Made by a program: the position numbers and the translations under genes. A DNA stretch of 64,000 nt from Pseudoalteromonas distincta (GTDB lineage: Bacteria; Pseudomonadota; Gammaproteobacteria; Enterobacterales; Alteromonadaceae): contig NZ_JWIG01000029.1 of the NCBI RefSeq assembly GCF_000814675.1, forward strand, positions 186,001-250,000, written 5' to 3'. The notes below the pieces were generated by a model. It worked only from the letters and a program-made list of their open reading frames with translations, had not been told where the DNA came from and did not search any database. Below, piece by piece: positions 62,870-64,000 of this stretch; within the stretch, counting starts at the first letter, position 1, and each line of letters starts with the position of its first letter.

Positions 62870-64000
62870 TTTTAAATCCCTTAAAAATTGTCATCAAAAT
62901 AATTTTAACATCTAACCATAAAGACCAATGCTTTATGTAATGTAAATCGTATTCAACGCGTTTTTCCATTTTATCAAGCGTATCGGTTTCGCCGCGCCAG
63001 CCATTAATTTGTGCCCAACCGGTTATACCGGGTTTAGCTTTATGCCTAAACATGTAAAACTCAACTTTTTTACGATACTCTTCGTTGTGGGCAACGGCAT
63101 GCGGGCGTGGCCCTACTATCGACATATCGCCTTTTAGCACGTTTATAAATTGCGGTAGCTCGTCAAGGCTAGTACGGCGTAAAAAACCACCTAATTTTGT
63201 AATACGGGCATCGTTTTTAGTTGCTTGAGTAACTACTGCGCTATTTTCAGTTACCGACATTGAGCGAAATTTCCATACTTTAATTTTACGCCCATCAAGC
63301 CCATATCGGTCTTGTTTAAAAATTACAGGCCCCTTAGAGGTGAACTTAACAGCAAACGCTATAGCAATAAGCATAGGGGATATAAGCAGTAAAATAATCG
63401 ACGATACTATTATGTCTTCGGTGCGTTTAATAAACTCACGAGCACCTATAAAAGGAGATTCAAAAACGCTTAGCGTGTCTACATCGCCAACGTGTTCAAC
63501 CCGGGCATGTATTAAGTTCGAAAGTAAAAAGTCAGGTATAAAATGCACGTCTACCGTGGTGTCGCCAAGTTGTAGTAATAAATCGGCTATACGCTTATCG
63601 GCTTTCATTGGGAGTGCTATATAAAGTATGTCAATTTTACCTTCGCGAGCGGCACATATGGCATTTTGAATAGTTCCGGATATTTCGTACGTTTTTACAT
63701 TATTAAATAAACGTTTTGGTTTACGATCATCAAAAAAGCCTAAAAACTTAAAACCAAGCTCATCGTTTTTTTCAATCTCGTCATACAAATAAACGGCAGA
63801 CTCTGTGGCACCTACAATTGCAACGTTACGTAAGTTCATGCCTAAACTACGGCGATTACGTTTATATAATTGCACCCCAAAGCGCCATATATACAAATAA
63901 GCTACACTAAGCAAAAACCATAAGCCTAAACCAATACGCGAAAACGACTCGGTAAACTTAAACATAAAAGATATGACGAATAGAATACTAAAGGCAACAA
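62853..64000 (-). CDS. Undecaprenyl-phosphate sugar phosphotransferase, 5' end cut by the window edge
   Basis: At least 380 residues. The frame stays open beyond 63965 to the window end (VAFSILFVISF precedes the internal Met), so the start is outside. It has membrane helices, a Rossmann-like middle domain (VAIVGATESAVYLYDEI) and the catalytic bacterial sugar transferase domain. The latter holds KVWKFRSM, RRTSLDELPQ, GDMSIVGPRP and the C-terminal GWRGETDTLDKMEKRVEYDL. This WcaJ/VpsL-type enzyme moves a sugar phosphate (often glucose or galactose) onto the lipid carrier to start the polymer. Confidence 0.9.
   Translation of the reverse strand, partial: VAFSILFVISFMFKFTESFSRIGLGLWFLLSVAYLYIWRFGVQLYKRNRRSLGMNLRNVAIVGATESAVYLYDEIEKNDELGFKFLGFFDDRKPKRLFNNVKTYEISGTIQNAICAAREGKIDILYIALPMKADKRIADLLLQLGDTTVDVHFIPDFLLSNLIHARVEHVGDVDTLSVFESPFIGAREFIKRTEDIIVSSIILLLISPMLIAIAFAVKFTSKGPVIFKQDRYGLDGRKIKVWKFRSMSVTENSAVVTQATKNDARITKLGGFLRRTSLDELPQFINVLKGDMSIVGPRPHAVAHNEEYRKKVEFYMFRHKAKPGITGWAQINGWRGETDTLDKMEKRVEYDLHYIKHWSLWLDVKIILMTIFKGFKNANAY

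Noticed and set aside
1..64000. tRNA, rRNA, CRISPR arrays, prophage or integron features
   Set aside because: I looked for cloverleaf-like segments, regular short spaced repeats and integrase or capsid genes and saw none that I could support.

Overview
The window looks like chromosomal DNA of a marine gammaproteobacterium of the Pseudoalteromonas type (Alteromonadales). The basis is recognition of protein families, not a search: the LpoB/YcfL/COG3014 trio, a trp operon with separate trpG and fused trpCF, a GntR-prpB-prpC-acnD-prpF propionate locus, DUF2999, the CLCA_X-like protein and a Vibrio vps-like polysaccharide cluster, all in AT-rich DNA. I see no rRNA, tRNA, CRISPR array, intact insertion sequence or prophage. 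Both ends cut through genes.

Layout. 0-2.5 kb: cell-envelope lipoprotein operon (COG3014-like, YcfL-like, LpoB-like) plus a glycine-zipper protein. 2.5-9.9 kb: alaA, an HPt protein, a TapT-like tRNA modification enzyme, a zincin-like protein, dcd, mrp/apbC and metG. 10-16.3 kb: a GGDEF/EAL protein coupled to an alpha/beta hydrolase, a KDPG-type aldolase, a short signal peptidase I, DUF2999 and a quinone oxidoreductase. 16.3-26.5 kb: aceK, a LysR regulator, small unknown proteins, an isocitrate dehydrogenase with an unusual cofactor pocket, a secreted gluzincin-like protein, a 55-residue protein and a solute-binding-like protein. 26.5-30.1 kb: yceI/cytochrome b561 and scpA-yciO-rnm. 30.2-37.2 kb: the trp operon. 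37.2-40 kb: DJ-1/PfpI, a tandem repeat, HU, yciB and a CPBP protease. 40-46.2 kb: a lipoprotein, beta-barrel, lipoprotein operon of unknown function. 46.7-53.8 kb: the 2-methylcitrate pathway. 54.1-56.7 kb: rsmF and an acyltransferase. 57.4-64 kb: an exopolysaccharide export operon.

Main observations. (1) The trp operon is preceded by two complete attenuators in series. Each has a short leader peptide with three consecutive Trp codons, a competing antiterminator and an intrinsic terminator. (2) A 261-264 bp element with inverted ends occurs three times: upstream of alaA, directly against the start of the LysR gene, and between prpB and prpC. Its internal stems differ in sequence between copies yet stay paired. 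(3) The two lipoproteins of the 40-46 kb operon share a C-x2-[FY]-x-G-C-G motif followed by an EF-hand-like loop, and they flank an outer-membrane barrel. This is the best candidate for an undescribed surface system. (4) The isocitrate dehydrogenase keeps the AceK-target serine loop but has lost most residues that bind the NADP 2'-phosphate. (5) Three TGTCGACA sites lie before the propionate regulator gene, and a strong terminator separates prpBC from acnD-prpF.

How the genes work together. AceK and the nearby isocitrate dehydrogenase form a kinase/target pair at the TCA/glyoxylate branch point. The prp genes turn propionyl-CoA into pyruvate and succinate. The trp genes make tryptophan from chorismate under leader control. 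The polysaccharide genes encode initiation, a co-polymerase kinase, a phosphatase and an outer-membrane export step.
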